Assembly (NCBI GenBank): GCA_963834755.1
Contig: CAWICQ010000012.1
Location: 806,001-870,000, forward strand
From: Dokdonella_A sp963834755
GTDB lineage: Bacteria; Pseudomonadota; Gammaproteobacteria; Xanthomonadales; Rhodanobacteraceae
Reading direction: 5' to 3'
Length of the DNA: 64,000 nucleotides
Shown here piece after piece: positions 1 to 9,787 of the stretch. The notes beneath the pieces are model-generated. The model saw only the letters and a program-made list of their open reading frames with translations, was not told where the DNA came from and searched no databases. Positions within the stretch are counted from its first letter, which is position 1. Each line of letters begins with the position of its first letter. A program made the translations under genes and the position numbers.

Positions 1-580
1 CACGCTGATCGCGCTGGTGCTCGTCTACGTCGTGATGTGCGCGATGTTCGAGTCGATGATTTTCCCGGCCGCCATCCTGACCACGTTCGTCTTCTCGGTG
101 TTCGGCGTGTTCTGGCTGTTCTGGCTCACCGGCACGACGTTCTCGATCATGGCGTTCATCGGCATCCTGATCCTGATGGGCGTCGTCGTGAACAACGGCA
201 TCGTCATGATCGTGCACATCAATCAGCTGCGTTATCAGGGCCATTTGCGCACCGAAGCGTTGGTGCTCGGCGCGAAGGAACGCCTGCGTCCAGTGCTCAT
301 GACGATGGCGACCGCGATTCTCGGCATGCTTCCGCTCGCGATCGGCGGCGCCGAGGCATGGAGCGACGGACCGCCATATTCGCCGATGGCGCGCGCGATC
401 TCGGGCGGCCTCACGTTCTCGACGATCGTGACGCTGCTCGCGCTGCCATGCATCTATTCGCTGCTCGATGATTCCCGGCTCTGGGTGCGTCGCGTGTTCC
501 GCGACGCGCGCGAGGGCCGCATCCTGCGTCGCCGCGACGCGATGGCCGCATTGACCGCGAGCGTGCACGCGCCGCATTGA
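1..580 (+). CDS. RND efflux transporter permease, C-terminal fragment
   Basis: This is the 3' end of a resistance-nodulation-division inner-membrane pump; the first ~80% lies left of the window. The reading frame is open from base 2 and encodes 192 residues. It shows the hydrophobic segments expected around TM10-TM12, the conserved 'VVNNGIVMI' turn followed by 'INQLR', and the 'RPVLMTMATAILGMLPLA' block that precedes the last membrane helices. Such pumps export drugs, solvents or metals using the proton gradient with a periplasmic adaptor and an outer-membrane channel. Those partners are not in view, so substrate class cannot be given. The gene converges on the next one across a strong hairpin. 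Confidence 0.9.
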   Translation, partial: TLIALVLVYVVMCAMFESMIFPAAILTTFVFSVFGVFWLFWLTGTTFSIMAFIGILILMGVVVNNGIVMIVHINQLRYQGHLRTEALVLGAKERLRPVLMTMATAILGMLPLAIGGAEAWSDGPPYSPMARAISGGLTFSTIVTLLALPCIYSLLDDSRLWVRRVFRDAREGRILRRRDAMAALTASVHAPH

Positions 581-619
581 TCGCCGCTGGGGTTCCTGGA
601 AACGAAGACCGCGTGGCCT

Positions 620-646
620 GTCGCGCGCGTATTTTTCGCGCGCGAC
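620..646. terminator. Perfect hairpin between convergent genes
   Basis: A 10-bp perfect inverted repeat (620-629 with 637-646) encloses a T-rich loop. It lies between the stop of the RND pump and the stop of the convergent aldehyde dehydrogenase, which follows it directly. It probably acts as a bidirectional terminator or RNA-stabilising hairpin. There is no U-tract outside the stem, so intrinsic termination is not certain. Confidence 0.5.
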
Positions 647-2085
647 TCAGCGACGCAACAGAAGCTTCAGCATGCGCTCGAACGTGGCCCCGTAAGGCGG
701 ATTCAACAACGAAACCGCGTTCAGGCGCGCCTGGCGCATCACGGGCTTGATCCGCGAAAACGTGCGGAATCCGGCTTCGCCGTGATACGAACCCATGCCG
801 GATGCACCGACGCCGCCGAACGGCAGGTTGTGCTGCGCGATGTGCAGGATCGTGTCGTTGATCGTAACGCCGCCGGCTTGCGTGCGCTCGAGGATCCGGT
901 CGAGCATTGCGCGGTCATCTTCGAACGCATAAAGCGCGAGCGGATGCGGTCGCGCGGCGATGTAGTCGAGTGCCTCGTCGAGCGTGTCGTACGCGACCAG
1001 CGGCAGCAGCGGGCCAAAAATCTCCTCGCGCATGACCTGCATGCGATCGTCCACGCCTGTCAGCAACACCGGCGAGATGGTGCGTACATTCGCGTCGTCC
1101 ACGGCCGCGCCGAGCGGATACGCCTTCGCGCCCATCGCCACCGCATCATCGCGCAGCGCGCGCAGCCGAGCGTAGTGTCGATCGGATATGATGCTCGAAT
1201 ACTGCGGTGTTGAGCGGCAATTCCGGATAGAAACGCAGCGCCGCTTCACGTGCCGCGTCGACGAACGCGTGCACCATCGTGCGTGGCAGCAGCACATAAT
1301 CCGGAGCGATGCAGGTCTGTCCGGCGTTGAGCAGCTTTCCGAGCACGATGCGTTCGACGGCGTGTTCGAAGCGCGCGCCGGGTCCGATCAACGCGGGTGA
1401 TTTTCCGCCGAGCTCGAGCGTCACCGGCGTCAGGTTCGGCGCGGCCGACGCCATCACGTCGCGACCGACCGCGGTCGACCCGGTGAAGAGGAGATGATCG
1501 AAGGGGAGGGCGGCGAACGCTCGTCCGACATCCGCGCCGCCGTTGACGACGACGACTTCATCGTCGCGAAAGGCGCGAGCGACAAGCTCAGCGAACAGCG
1601 CCGAAAAACGCGGCGTGTATTCGGACATCTTGAGCATCACGCGATTGCCGGCAGCCAGTGCGTCCGTCAACGGGCCGATGGCGAGATAAAGCGGATAGTT
1701 CCACGGCGCGATGATGCCGACTGACGCCGAGCGGCTGTGGCAGCAATTCCGTTCGCGCGGGCAAAAACCAGAAATTCGCCCAGTGACGACGCGCGCGCAT
1801 CCAACGCCGTCCGTGCCGCAGCGCGTGATGTACGCCGGAAAGCGCCGGGAAAAATTCCAGGAGTTCGGTTTCCTCGCGTGGCCGGCGGCCAAAGTCGGCG
1901 TCGATTGCGCTTGCGATCGCCTCGCGGTTGTCCAGCATGAGCGCTTCGAGCGCGCGCAGGCGATCCGCGCGCGTCGGCCAATCCGGAACAGGATTGCGTC
2001 GTTGTGCGGCGCGCATCGACGCCAGAATATCCGGCAGGGCGCGCTCGCCGATGGGCGTCGCGCCGACCGCCGACGTATTCGTCAC
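647..2085 (-). pseudogene. Coniferyl-aldehyde-dehydrogenase-type ALDH, two frameshifts
   Basis: The translation matches an NAD(P)-dependent aldehyde dehydrogenase of the membrane-associated/coniferyl aldehyde type, which oxidises aldehydes to acids. It is split over three frames. The N-terminus runs from 2085 to about 1723. One extra base near 1722 shifts to the frame carrying 'GIIAPWNYP', the 'LELGGK' glutamate motif and the 'NAGQTC' nucleophile cysteine. A second extra base near 1205 shifts to the C-terminal frame ('EEIFGPLLP', 'PFGGVGASGMG'). Removing both bases gives a continuous ~479-residue protein with every key motif intact. This looks like recent mutation or sequencing error rather than an old pseudogene. 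The start codon overlaps the DUF349 stop by four bases, suggesting a two-gene operon. Confidence 0.85.
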
Positions 2086-4738
2086 GGCAGCGTCTCGATC
2101 GCGGCGGCGAGATCGCGTCGCAGGCGCTCGTCGAGCGCGGCAGGCGTCGGCGCCAACTCTGTCCAGCGCGTGAGGAATTCGGCGAGTTCCTGGTGTGGAG
2201 TCGCAGCACTCGCCCCGCGCATGCGCGCCGAAAGGCGCTCGACCTGAAGCTCGCGGCGCCGGTCGTGGTCATCGCGCGGCGAATCAAGACCGGCGAATAT
2301 CTCGAGTCGAATCAGCACTTCGCGCAAGGCGCCTTCATCCGCTTCGGCGGAAGTTCGCGCCGTATCGGAACGATGTCGCATCGCGGATTCGAACCGAGCC
2401 GTGAGGGCGGCCGTTGCGATCTCGGCCCGCGGCGCGGCATCCCAAGACGCGCGCAGGCTTTCTTCCGTTTCGGCCGAGTCCTCGGCCGCGCAGCACAAGG
2501 CGTAGCGCGACGAGCCAAGCTTTCGTACGGCGCGCGTCGCGTCGCGCGTTCGTGCCGCATGCCCGCATCGCGCAACGAACCTTGCGCGGAACGGAAACGG
2601 CGTTGCAGTCGTTCGTCGCGGACGCGCAGCGCTGTCCCACTCGCCCTCGATGCGCGCGACGGCGGCGCGCGGCGGCCGGACATCCGATTTGGATAGTTGT
2701 TCGAGTTCGGTACAGAGCGCTTCGGCGCGTGCGACAGATTCCGCGTCGCGAGCGGCGCGCTGCGAGCGCTCCGCGTCGAGCTTTCCGAAGACCGCATCGA
2801 GCGCCGCGCGAAATGTTTTCCACTGCGCCTGGTCGCGGTCACGGCGGCCGTTGCCGATATCGCGCCAGCGTTGCTGCAACGCGCGGCCGGCGGAGGCGGC
2901 GTTGCGGTTCGATTCGTCGGCAGCGAGCGCCTGCGCTTCGGCGATCAGCGCGGATTTGGCGCTGTTCGATCTCGCCGAAATGAGCGGACAGGCGTGCATC
3001 GATCGCGGTCAACGCAGCCTTCAGATTCTTCGCGAGCACCTTGCGCTCGCGCGGATCGATGCGATCGAGCGTACGCAACGCATCGACGATGGCATGACGC
3101 GTGCGCGCGACGAGCGGCCAGTCCGCGCAATCGGCGGGAAGCGCGTTCGCTTGTTCGAGCGACGCCGAAATCGCCTGCGCATGCGTCTTGCGCAACTCCT
3201 GCCGCTTCTTGAAATACGACTTCGCGGGTTCGAGCGCATGCCGGCACGCGGCATGGAAACGCCGGGCCCAGCCGTGGATCGCGCCGTGAGCGGCATGACC
3301 TTCGGCCGCATCGAGCCGCGACCATTCGGCCTGCGCTTCGCGCACGCGCGTCGCGATCGCGTCGGGATGAAGGCCGCTTCCGGCGAGCTCCTCGATCGCT
3401 TCGCAGAGCTGTCGGCGACGCTGGTTGTCGCTCCAGTGCTGCCATTGGCTGAGTTCCGCGTAGCGCCGTTCGGCGTCGGCAATGCGGCGTTGCAAGCCGC
3501 GCGTGAACGCGCCGCCGGATTCCTTTCGGAGCGTCGCGATTTCCGCATGAGCGGCGTGTGCGCGCGCCGCGACGCCTTCCTCGACGGCTTTTTCAAACGC
3601 GGCGACCGCGCTCTCGGCACGCGCCGTTGCAGCCAGCCGTTGTTCCTGCGCCTGCTGCTTTTCGACGTTCGCGGCGTTTAGCGATGCATTGAATCGCGCC
3701 TGCGCGAGCAGCGGGTCAACGCTGCGCTGAATGATCGGAGTCGGCGCGGACGCTTCCGATGGCTCAGGCAATTCGAGTGACGACGACGGCTTCGCCGCCG
3801 CGGACGACTGCGACGCTGCACGTGCTTCGTTCGAGGCTGCCGTCGCTCCGTCGTCCTCAAGCAAATGCCCTGACACCGCGGCCTCGTTTGACGGAATTTC
3901 GTGGCGCGTCGCATCCGACACGTTCGCATCGGCGTCGGCCCCGTTCCTTCGAACCGCCGGCAAGCCCTCGCGCGCGGCAGCGAGCAACGTATGCGCCGCT
4001 TGATAGCGAGCCCGCAGCGCCTCGCTCGTGCGCGGTTCAATGGCTGCCCATTGCGCATCGATTTCGGCTTTCACTTCGGCCGGCTGCGGCTCGCGAACAA
4101 GTCTTTCCAGACGCTCACACAGCGCGCGCGCGACCGTTTCGGCGACGCTGCTGTCGCCGCGCGCGATGCGCAGCGCATCGACGCGTTCGCGCGCACGCCG
4201 ACTGACGCGCTTGTCGCTCTTGCGCGTGCGTTCGGCGAGACGTTCGAGCAAGGCTTCATCGTCGATGCGTTCGAGCGCAGCAAGGCGCAAATCGGGCGCG
4301 GGATCGGTTGTCACGCGCTCGGCAAGCAGCGCCACGCGTGTGACACGGGCGAGCGCGGCCGCGCGCAGGCTTTCATCGGTCGCGCTGCGCGCGACGTGTT
4401 CGATCAAAGCAACATCGTCTTGCGCGCGGATCAGACGCTCGCATTCACGCGCTGCCGGCGAGCGCGCGTGCGTTCCGGCGAGGAGATCGAACCAGAGCTT
4501 GCGTGCTTCGTTGCGAACGGCGGAATCCGCATCGTCGTGAGCAATGCGCTGAGTCAAAGCGGGATCGGCGAGTCGCTTCAACGCCGCGCTGCGCACGCCC
4601 GGATCGGCATCTGTCGCGCGCTATGCCGGCGAGTCCGGCGAGCAGCTCGGCATCGTCGTCTTCGGCAACACCCGCTCGTCGCACGGCCGCTTCCTTGGCC
4701 TGCCAGCGTGGCTTGTTGAGGAATCCGGAGAGCTTCAT
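2082..4738 (-). pseudogene. DUF349-repeat protein, multiple frameshifts
   Basis: Long, charged, Ala/Arg/Glu-rich helical protein of the DUF349 family as found in xanthomonads, of unknown molecular role. The family N-terminus 'MKLSGFLNKPRWQ' starts at 4738. An extra base near 4612 moves the frame to a 580-residue segment with repeated DUF349-like helices. An extra base near 2961 moves it again to the C-terminal part ending in the family-typical 'QVERLSARMRG' block. A short stretch around 2600-2640 fits better in another frame, so a further pair of small indels is likely. Restored, it would be about 880 residues. The stop overlaps the aldehyde dehydrogenase start (ATGA). It may be intact in the organism if the extra bases are assembly errors. 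Confidence 0.75.
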
Positions 4739-4761
4739 CGCGCGAGTATGCCGCCTATTCG

Positions 4762-5988
4762 TCAGAACAGACTCTTGACGATGTGAAAGCCGGCGAGATA
4801 TTCGCCGACCATCGTACCGAGGTTGGTGAGCATGAACACCAGCAGCGTGCGCGATACGCGATTCTTCCACCAGCCGGTCCAGTGGATGACATCGTCGCGC
4901 AATGTATCGAAATCGGCGACACGCGGACGGTGCAGCCATAGCTCGGTCGCGGCACTGACCGCGCCGGACGGCACGCCGGGACGGAATGGTTTCAGCGGCG
5001 CGACAATGAACGCGACCAGCACGCTGAGCGGATGACCGCCGCCGGCGAGCGCCCCGAGCGCGGCGCAGCCGCCGGTGAACAGGACCCAGTCGCGCAGTGC
5101 ATCGGCGCCGAGGCTCGCGCCGCGACTGAATGCGATGCCGATCGCGATCGCGACCACGACCAGGAGTCCGATCGCGATCCACTTCGGCCACTGCGACGCC
5201 GGCGGCAATAGCGACAGTTTTTCGCGTAGCGGCTGCGCGGGCTCGATCTGCGTGACAAGTTCGCGTCCGATGCCGGCGAGATGTCCCGCGCCGATCACCA
5301 CCAGCGCGCGCTTGACCGGATGGCGTGCGGCTTCTTCGCGCAGGCTCGCGGTCATGTAACGGTCGCGCTCGGCAATCAGCGCCTCATAGAGCGGCGGCGA
5401 TTCCTTGGCGAATTCGCTGAACATGCTGCCGAGGAGGTCGCCTTGCTTGAGTTTTTCGATTTCATCTTCGCTGACGTCCTCGCGCGTGAGCAGGCTGCCG
5501 CCGAGTCCGCCGATGATGCCGAGGCGATCGAGAAAGCCGACGCTGCGGTACGCGCGTTTCAGCGTGACGCCGACTTCGCGATCGATCAGCCAGACCGGAA
5601 GTCCGCGCGCTTCGGCGCCGTCGATCGCCGCTTTCATTTCCGCACCGGGTTCGATGCCGAACTGTTCGGCGAGCCGCCGCTGGAACGCCGACAGCGCAAG
5701 ATTGGCGGCGACGAGGCCGGCCTTGCCCTGACGGATCACCTGGAACAGATCGAGATCGCGAAACGCTTCGGGGTTGCGCAGCGAACGGAACCGAGATTCG
5801 CAAAGCTCCACCGCGACAGCGTCGAAGGCCTCGCGTTCGAGGATCGCGCGCACCGCCTCGGCACTCGCGCGCGAAACATGCGCGGTCCCGAGCAAGACGA
5901 ATTCGACATCGCCGCGCCGCACGCGCGCGACGGGTTGATCGGAAAGCGAAGTCGGAGCGGCGGCGGTCGTGGCGGTCAAATCGGACAT
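4762..5988 (-). CDS. TraB/PrgY-family membrane protein
   Basis: A 408-residue TraB-family protein (named after the enterococcal pheromone-shutdown protein; related to TIKI/ChaN-type metalloproteases). The soluble domain, about residues 22-250, carries two GxxH motifs, 'GTAHVS' near 34-39 and 'GAGHL' near 233-237, plus conserved Glu in 'VELCESR' near 60-66. Three or four C-terminal hydrophobic segments (about 270-290, 302-332, 381-405) anchor it in the inner membrane. The start was placed at the ATG at 5988, since upstream in-frame sequence is low-complexity and overlaps aguB. Bacterial function is undetermined; peptide or protein processing at the membrane is a family-level inference. Confidence 0.8.
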   Translation of the reverse strand: MSDLTATTAAAPTSLSDQPVARVRRGDVEFVLLGTAHVSRASAEAVRAILEREAFDAVAVELCESRFRSLRNPEAFRDLDLFQVIRQGKAGLVAANLALSAFQRRLAEQFGIEPGAEMKAAIDGAEARGLPVWLIDREVGVTLKRAYRSVGFLDRLGIIGGLGGSLLTREDVSEDEIEKLKQGDLLGSMFSEFAKESPPLYEALIAERDRYMTASLREEAARHPVKRALVVIGAGHLAGIGRELVTQIEPAQPLREKLSLLPPASQWPKWIAIGLLVVVAIAIGIAFSRGASLGADALRDWVLFTGGCAALGALAGGGHPLSVLVAFIVAPLKPFRPGVPSGAVSAATELWLHRPRVADFDTLRDDVIHWTGWWKNRVSRTLLVFMLTNLGTMVGEYLAGFHIVKSLF

Positions 5989-6010
5989 TGAGGTTCGCTG
6001 GAAAAGGCGC

Positions 6011-6899
6011 TCAGTCGCGGAAGCGTCTGAGCAGGTCGTCGTACGCATCGATGCGCCGATCGCGCAGGAACGGCCAGATGCGGCGCACGTTCTCGCTGCG
6101 CGCAAGATCGATGTCGGCGATCAGCAGCTCGCGCGCATCGGTGCCGGCGCTGGCGAGAATTTCGCCTTGCGGTCCGGCAACGAAACTCGAGCCCCAGAAA
6201 CGGATGCCGCGGCCGCCGTCGGGTGCCGCTTCGAAGCCGGTGCGATTGCAAGCGAGCAAGGGCAGGCCGTTGGCGACGGCGTGTCCACGCTGCACGGTGA
6301 TCCACGCGTCGCGCTGGCGATCCTTTTCGTCCTGCGCATCGGTCGGATCCCATCCGATCGCGGTCGGATAGAGGAGAAGATCGGCACCGGCGAGCGCCAT
6401 CAGGCGCGCCGCTTCCGGATACCACTGATCCCAGCAGACCAAAAGGCCGAGCTTGCCGACCGATGTCGGAATCGGTTCGAAACCGAGATCGCCGGGCGTG
6501 AAATAGAATTTCTCGTAGAACGCGGGATCGTCCGGAATGTGCATCTTGCGATACACGCCGGCGAGCGCGCGCGAGCGATCGAACACGACCGCGGTGTTGT
6601 GATAGATGCCGGCCGCGCGTCGCTCGAAAAGAGAAGCGACGACGACGAGGCTCGAGTTCCTCCGCCAACGCACCGATGCGCTCGGTGCTGGGCCCCGGGA
6701 TCGGCTCGGCGCGGTCGAATTCCTCGACGCTTTCGTGCTGGCAGAAATACGGTCCGTTATGGAGCTCCTGGAGCAACACCAGGCGCGCACCGGCGCGCGC
6801 GGCTTCACGCAGGCCGTCTTCGATGGCGGCGAGATTGGCGTCGCCACTGCCGCGATCGGTTTCCTGCAGCAGCGCGACTTTGAGAGTGCGTGGTGTCAT
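6011..6899 (-). pseudogene. aguB: N-carbamoylputrescine amidase, one frameshift
   Basis: Nitrilase-superfamily amidohydrolase that converts N-carbamoylputrescine to putrescine, NH3 and CO2. The Glu-Lys-Cys triad is visible: Glu in 'LLQELHNGPYF', Lys in 'YRKMHIPDDP' and Cys in 'LLVCWDQWYPE'. The N-terminal ~83 residues read from 6899. One extra base near 6650 shifts the remainder ('VVVASLFERRAAGIYHNTAV' onward) into another frame. With that base removed the protein is about 295 residues, normal for the family. Agmatine deiminase lies just upstream on the same strand, giving the full agmatine-to-putrescine route. Only the frameshift argues against function; all catalytic residues are intact. 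Confidence 0.88.
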
Positions 6900-6995
6900 C
6901 GGGGTATTGTCTCAGGCCGGTGCGGCGATGTCGCCGCCGGGCGCGTTCGTCTCTTATGCGGCCTCGAAGGCGCTGTTCCAATGCGCCGCGTCTCC

Positions 6996-8030
6996 TCAGG
7001 CCAGCGCGCCGGCGGGCACCTGCATCGTCAGGCAATGCACGCTGCCGTTTTGCCAGATCAGCGGGCGCGCATCGATCGGCACGACTTGTCTTTGCGGATG
7101 AGCCGCCGCGACGACCGCCGCTGCTTCCGCGTCCGCGGGATCGCCGTAAGCCGGCATCAGTACGGCGCCATTCACGATCAGATAATTCGCATACGACGCA
7201 GCGAGACGCCGGCCTTCATCGGTGATTGCCCGCGGCCAGGGCAGCGCCTGCAGGCGATAGGGACGTCCATCGACTGTGCGCAGCGCGGTCAGTTCTTCGC
7301 GCATGCGGGCAAGCGTGTCGAAATGCGAATCCGCCATGTCGTTGCACGCCTGATACACGATGGCATCGTTTGGAGCGAAACGCGCAAGGGTGTCGATATG
7401 CGCGTCGGTGTCGTCGCCTTCGAGATAGCCGTGATCGAGCCATAGCACGCGCTCGGCGTCGAACGCGTCCACCAGCAGCGCCGTCATTTCGTCGCGACTC
7501 ATGCTGGGATGACGCTGATGCAGGCAGCGCCAGGTGGTCAGGATCGTGCCCTTGCCGTCGGATTCGATCGCGCCGCCTTCGAGCGCCCATTCGATGCGCT
7601 TGCGTGCGCCCGCGCGAAAAAGGCCACGTTCGACCAGCGTCTCGATCAGGCGATCGTCGCGATCCGCGTCGAATTTCCCGCCCCAGCCGGTGAAGCGGAA
7701 ATCGAGCAGACGGAAATCCGCGCCGTCGGTCAGCGTGATCGGGCCCGAATCGCGAAGCCAGGTGTCGTCGTATTCGGCGTGAACGAATCGAACGCGCTCG
7801 GAGGATGCTCCTGCGGCCGCGAGCTTGCGCGCGACATGCTCGCGCATGGCGACGTCGGCGACACATACGACCAGATTCTCGAAACGCGCGATCGCGCCGG
7901 CGAGGCTCGCGTAAGCGTTCTCGATCTCGGCGAGTCGCGGTGCCCAGTCGGTGGTTTCGTGCGGCCACGCGATGATCACCCCGGCCTGCGGTTCCCATTC
8001 CGCAGGCAGGCGAAATCGAGAGGAACTCAT
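6996..8030 (-). CDS. aguA: Agmatine deiminase
   Basis: A 344-residue agmatine deiminase (peptidyl-arginine-deiminase superfamily, pentein fold) that hydrolyses agmatine to N-carbamoylputrescine and ammonia. The family signature 'WEPQAGVIIAWPH' lies at the N-terminus. The asparagine/glycine-rich 'EGGAIESDGKGTIL' substrate region is mid-protein, and the nucleophile Cys is about residue 333 in 'GSVHCLTMQVP'. It is followed 96 bases downstream by aguB. Together they form the arginine-decarboxylase-dependent polyamine pathway; arginine decarboxylase itself is not in the window. Confidence 0.93.
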   Translation of the reverse strand: MSSSRFRLPAEWEPQAGVIIAWPHETTDWAPRLAEIENAYASLAGAIARFENLVVCVADVAMREHVARKLAAAGASSERVRFVHAEYDDTWLRDSGPITLTDGADFRLLDFRFTGWGGKFDADRDDRLIETLVERGLFRAGARKRIEWALEGGAIESDGKGTILTTWRCLHQRHPSMSRDEMTALLVDAFDAERVLWLDHGYLEGDDTDAHIDTLARFAPNDAIVYQACNDMADSHFDTLARMREELTALRTVDGRPYRLQALPWPRAITDEGRRLAASYANYLIVNGAVLMPAYGDPADAEAAAVVAAAHPQRQVVPIDARPLIWQNGSVHCLTMQVPAGALA

Positions 8031-8035
8031 TCGTT

Positions 8036-8359
8036 TCAGGTGCCGGGTCGCGGCGCGGCCGAGTCGACGACGCTGTGGATGACGCGTTCGCGCTCGAAGT
8101 AGACCGTATAGCCGTTATAACGCCAGCGGTTGATCGGCGGATGACGCGGCGCATCGCCGCCGGCGGTCGGCAGCTTGTCGACCGGTGCTCCATAGCGTTT
8201 TTCCACCTGCGCCATGCTCATGCCGCGTGTGGGCATGTCAGACCGGGCGCTGCGTTCGGCGTTCTTGCGCACATCGAAGGTATCGGCGTGCGCCGAAGCG
8301 GCGGCCGCGAGGCTGATCGCAAGAAGGGAAGCGCTGCCGAGAACGAACTTCAACTTCAT
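8036..8359 (-). CDS. Small exported protein of unknown function
   Basis: A 107-residue protein with a clear Sec signal peptide (Lys near the start, hydrophobic core to about residue 22, 'ASAHA' cleavage region). The mature part is about 80 residues and contains 'GMSMAQVEKRYGAP', then a 'INRWRYNGYTVYFERERVIHSV' style beta segment. The 'sM..V...YG.P' followed by 'W.Y..y.v.F....v' pattern resembles small BamE/SmpA-like periplasmic folds, but I cannot assign it to a named family. It sits six bases upstream of aguA on the same strand and is probably co-transcribed. A link to polyamine metabolism is not shown. Confidence 0.75.
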   Translation of the reverse strand: MKLKFVLGSASLLAISLAAAASAHADTFDVRKNAERSARSDMPTRGMSMAQVEKRYGAPVDKLPTAGGDAPRHPPINRWRYNGYTVYFERERVIHSVVDSAAPRPGT

Positions 8360-8461
8360 GGCTCAAGCTCCTGTCCAGACTGGCAAGAATGGCTTCCTTG
8401 TATCAGAAGCGTGCGGTCCGTTCCATGACGGCCGTTGCACCCCGGTACTGCAGAAATGGTC

Positions 8462-8530
8462 CAGAAATAGCAAGGGCCGCTTGAGGCGGCGGCACCTCGG
8501 AAATACTAAGGGCCGCTCAAGGCGGCCCCG
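8462..8530 (-). terminator. Tandem intrinsic terminators downstream of rpmJ
   Basis: Two near-identical GC-rich hairpins lie in tandem, GGCCGC/GCGGCC around 8511-8527 and GCCGC/GCGGC around 8476-8490. On the minus strand each is followed by a short U-rich stretch ('CTTAGTATTT' and 'CTTGCTATTT'). This is the geometry of Rho-independent terminators for the rpmJ transcript. The two copies resemble each other closely, so one is probably a duplication. Confidence 0.7.
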
Positions 8531-8554
8531 GCGTCCAGCCAAACGCGCGAGGGC

Positions 8555-8680
8555 TCAGCGTTGGCGAGCCTTGAAACGCGGGTTGGACTTGCAGATCACG
8601 AAAACCTTGCCGCGACGGCGCACGACCTTGCAGTCGCGATGCCGCTTCTTTGCGGACTTGAGAGACGAAAGCACTTTCAT
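8555..8680 (-). CDS. rpmJ: Ribosomal protein L36, type B
   Basis: A 41-residue large-subunit ribosomal protein: 'MKVLSSLKSAKKRHRDC' at the start and 'ICKSNPRFKARQR' at the end. This is the longer type-B form (YkgO-like), which lacks the full four-ligand zinc site of the canonical 37-38 residue L36; only two cysteines are present. It binds 23S rRNA in the 50S subunit. In enterobacteria this paralogue replaces the zinc form under zinc limitation, while many xanthomonads and pseudomonads carry it as a stand-alone gene. It is monocistronic here, with tandem terminators just downstream. Confidence 0.95.
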   Translation of the reverse strand: MKVLSSLKSAKKRHRDCKVVRRRGKVFVICKSNPRFKARQR

Positions 8681-8749
8681 GGCATGCCTCGAGGCGTCAA
8701 AAACGAAGAGAAAACGGTAAGCGCGGAATTATAAAGGGTTTTTCGAGGC

Positions 8750-9787
8750 ATGCCAATGTGTGCGGATCGGGGGTTGGAAAGCGGCGTGATGTCCGGTTCG
8801 CCCGCCAACCTCGTTCTTCCTTCCGACTACTCTCTCGAAACCTGCGATGCAACCATGCTGGCTAGTCTGAACGATCCGCTCGATGCCGTGTTGCCGCCCG
8901 GCGGCGCGCTGAGCGGGCGACTGTTCTGCCGTCTGCTGGAAGACGAAGACGATGCGCCGTTGCCGTCGGGCACCCGTATCGGCTGCTGGCGCGTCGATAG
9001 CCTGTTCGGCCGCGGCGGCAGCTCGACGGTTTACCTTGCGGATCGCGCCGATGGACACTTCGAGCAGCAGGTGGCGATCAAGATCGTGCGGCCGAACCCC
9101 GCGTTTACCGAACAGTTCCGCCGCGAGCGGCAGATCCTCGCCCGGTTGCGTCATCCCGGGCTTGCGCGACTCATTGACGGCGGTGAGCTCGACGACGGCC
9201 GGCTGTGGTTCGCGATGGAGGCCGTGTTCGGCGTGCGCATCGATCATCACGCGCAGCATCGCGCGCTCACGCTGCGCGAGCGGCTCGCGTTGTTCGAAGA
9301 AGTGTGCGACGTCGTCGCGTATGCGCACGCGCAAAGGCTCGTTCATCGCGATATCAAGCCCGGCAATATCCTGGTCGACGACACGGGAAAACCGCGCTTG
9401 CTCGACTTCGGAATCGCCATGGCCGATGGGGCAGGGGACGACGGCGTCTATCGTGCCATGACGCCGATCTACGCAAGCCCGGAACAACGCGCGGGCGGTG
9501 TCGTGACAACGGCTTCGGACATCCATCAGCTCGGCATGCTGCTGCGCGAGATCGTGGTGCCCGATGACGTATCGCCCGCGCCGATCGCTCATTGCATCGC
9601 GGATGCGCTGCGATCGATCGTCTGTCGCGCGACGGCGCACGAACCCGCGCATCGTTTTCCGAGCGTTGCTGCGTTGCGTGCGGAAGTTGCGGCGATTCGC
9701 CGCGGGCGCGCCGTGTCGGGTCTCGCGCTGATCCGCTGTCTGCTCGATCGTTCGACACGCACGCCGCTGGCGACAGCCAGCGGCTAA
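8750..9787 (+). CDS. Stand-alone Ser/Thr protein kinase (Hanks type)
   Basis: A 345-residue eukaryotic-like kinase. Numbered from the first ATG it has a Gly-rich loop 'GRGGSSTVYLA' at 87-97, ATP-binding Lys111 in 'VAIKIV', catalytic loop 'HRDIKPGNI' at 199-207, Mg-binding 'DFG' at 219-221 and a P+1 region 'PIYASPEQ' near 239-246. All catalytic residues are present. Homologues of this type in xanthomonads are often followed by long TPR or propeller sensor regions and partnered with an ECF sigma factor. Here the protein ends about 20 residues after the kinase fold, without a membrane segment. The start is uncertain: ATGs at 8750, 8756 and 8789 are in frame, and 'CGAGG' at 8744-8748 best fits 8756. 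Its stop overlaps that of the convergent propeller gene. Confidence 0.88.
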   Translation: MPMCADRGLESGVMSGSPANLVLPSDYSLETCDATMLASLNDPLDAVLPPGGALSGRLFCRLLEDEDDAPLPSGTRIGCWRVDSLFGRGGSSTVYLADRADGHFEQQVAIKIVRPNPAFTEQFRRERQILARLRHPGLARLIDGGELDDGRLWFAMEAVFGVRIDHHAQHRALTLRERLALFEEVCDVVAYAHAQRLVHRDIKPGNILVDDTGKPRLLDFGIAMADGAGDDGVYRAMTPIYASPEQRAGGVVTTASDIHQLGMLLREIVVPDDVSPAPIAHCIADALRSIVCRATAHEPAHRFPSVAALRAEVAAIRRGRAVSGLALIRCLLDRSTRTPLATASG

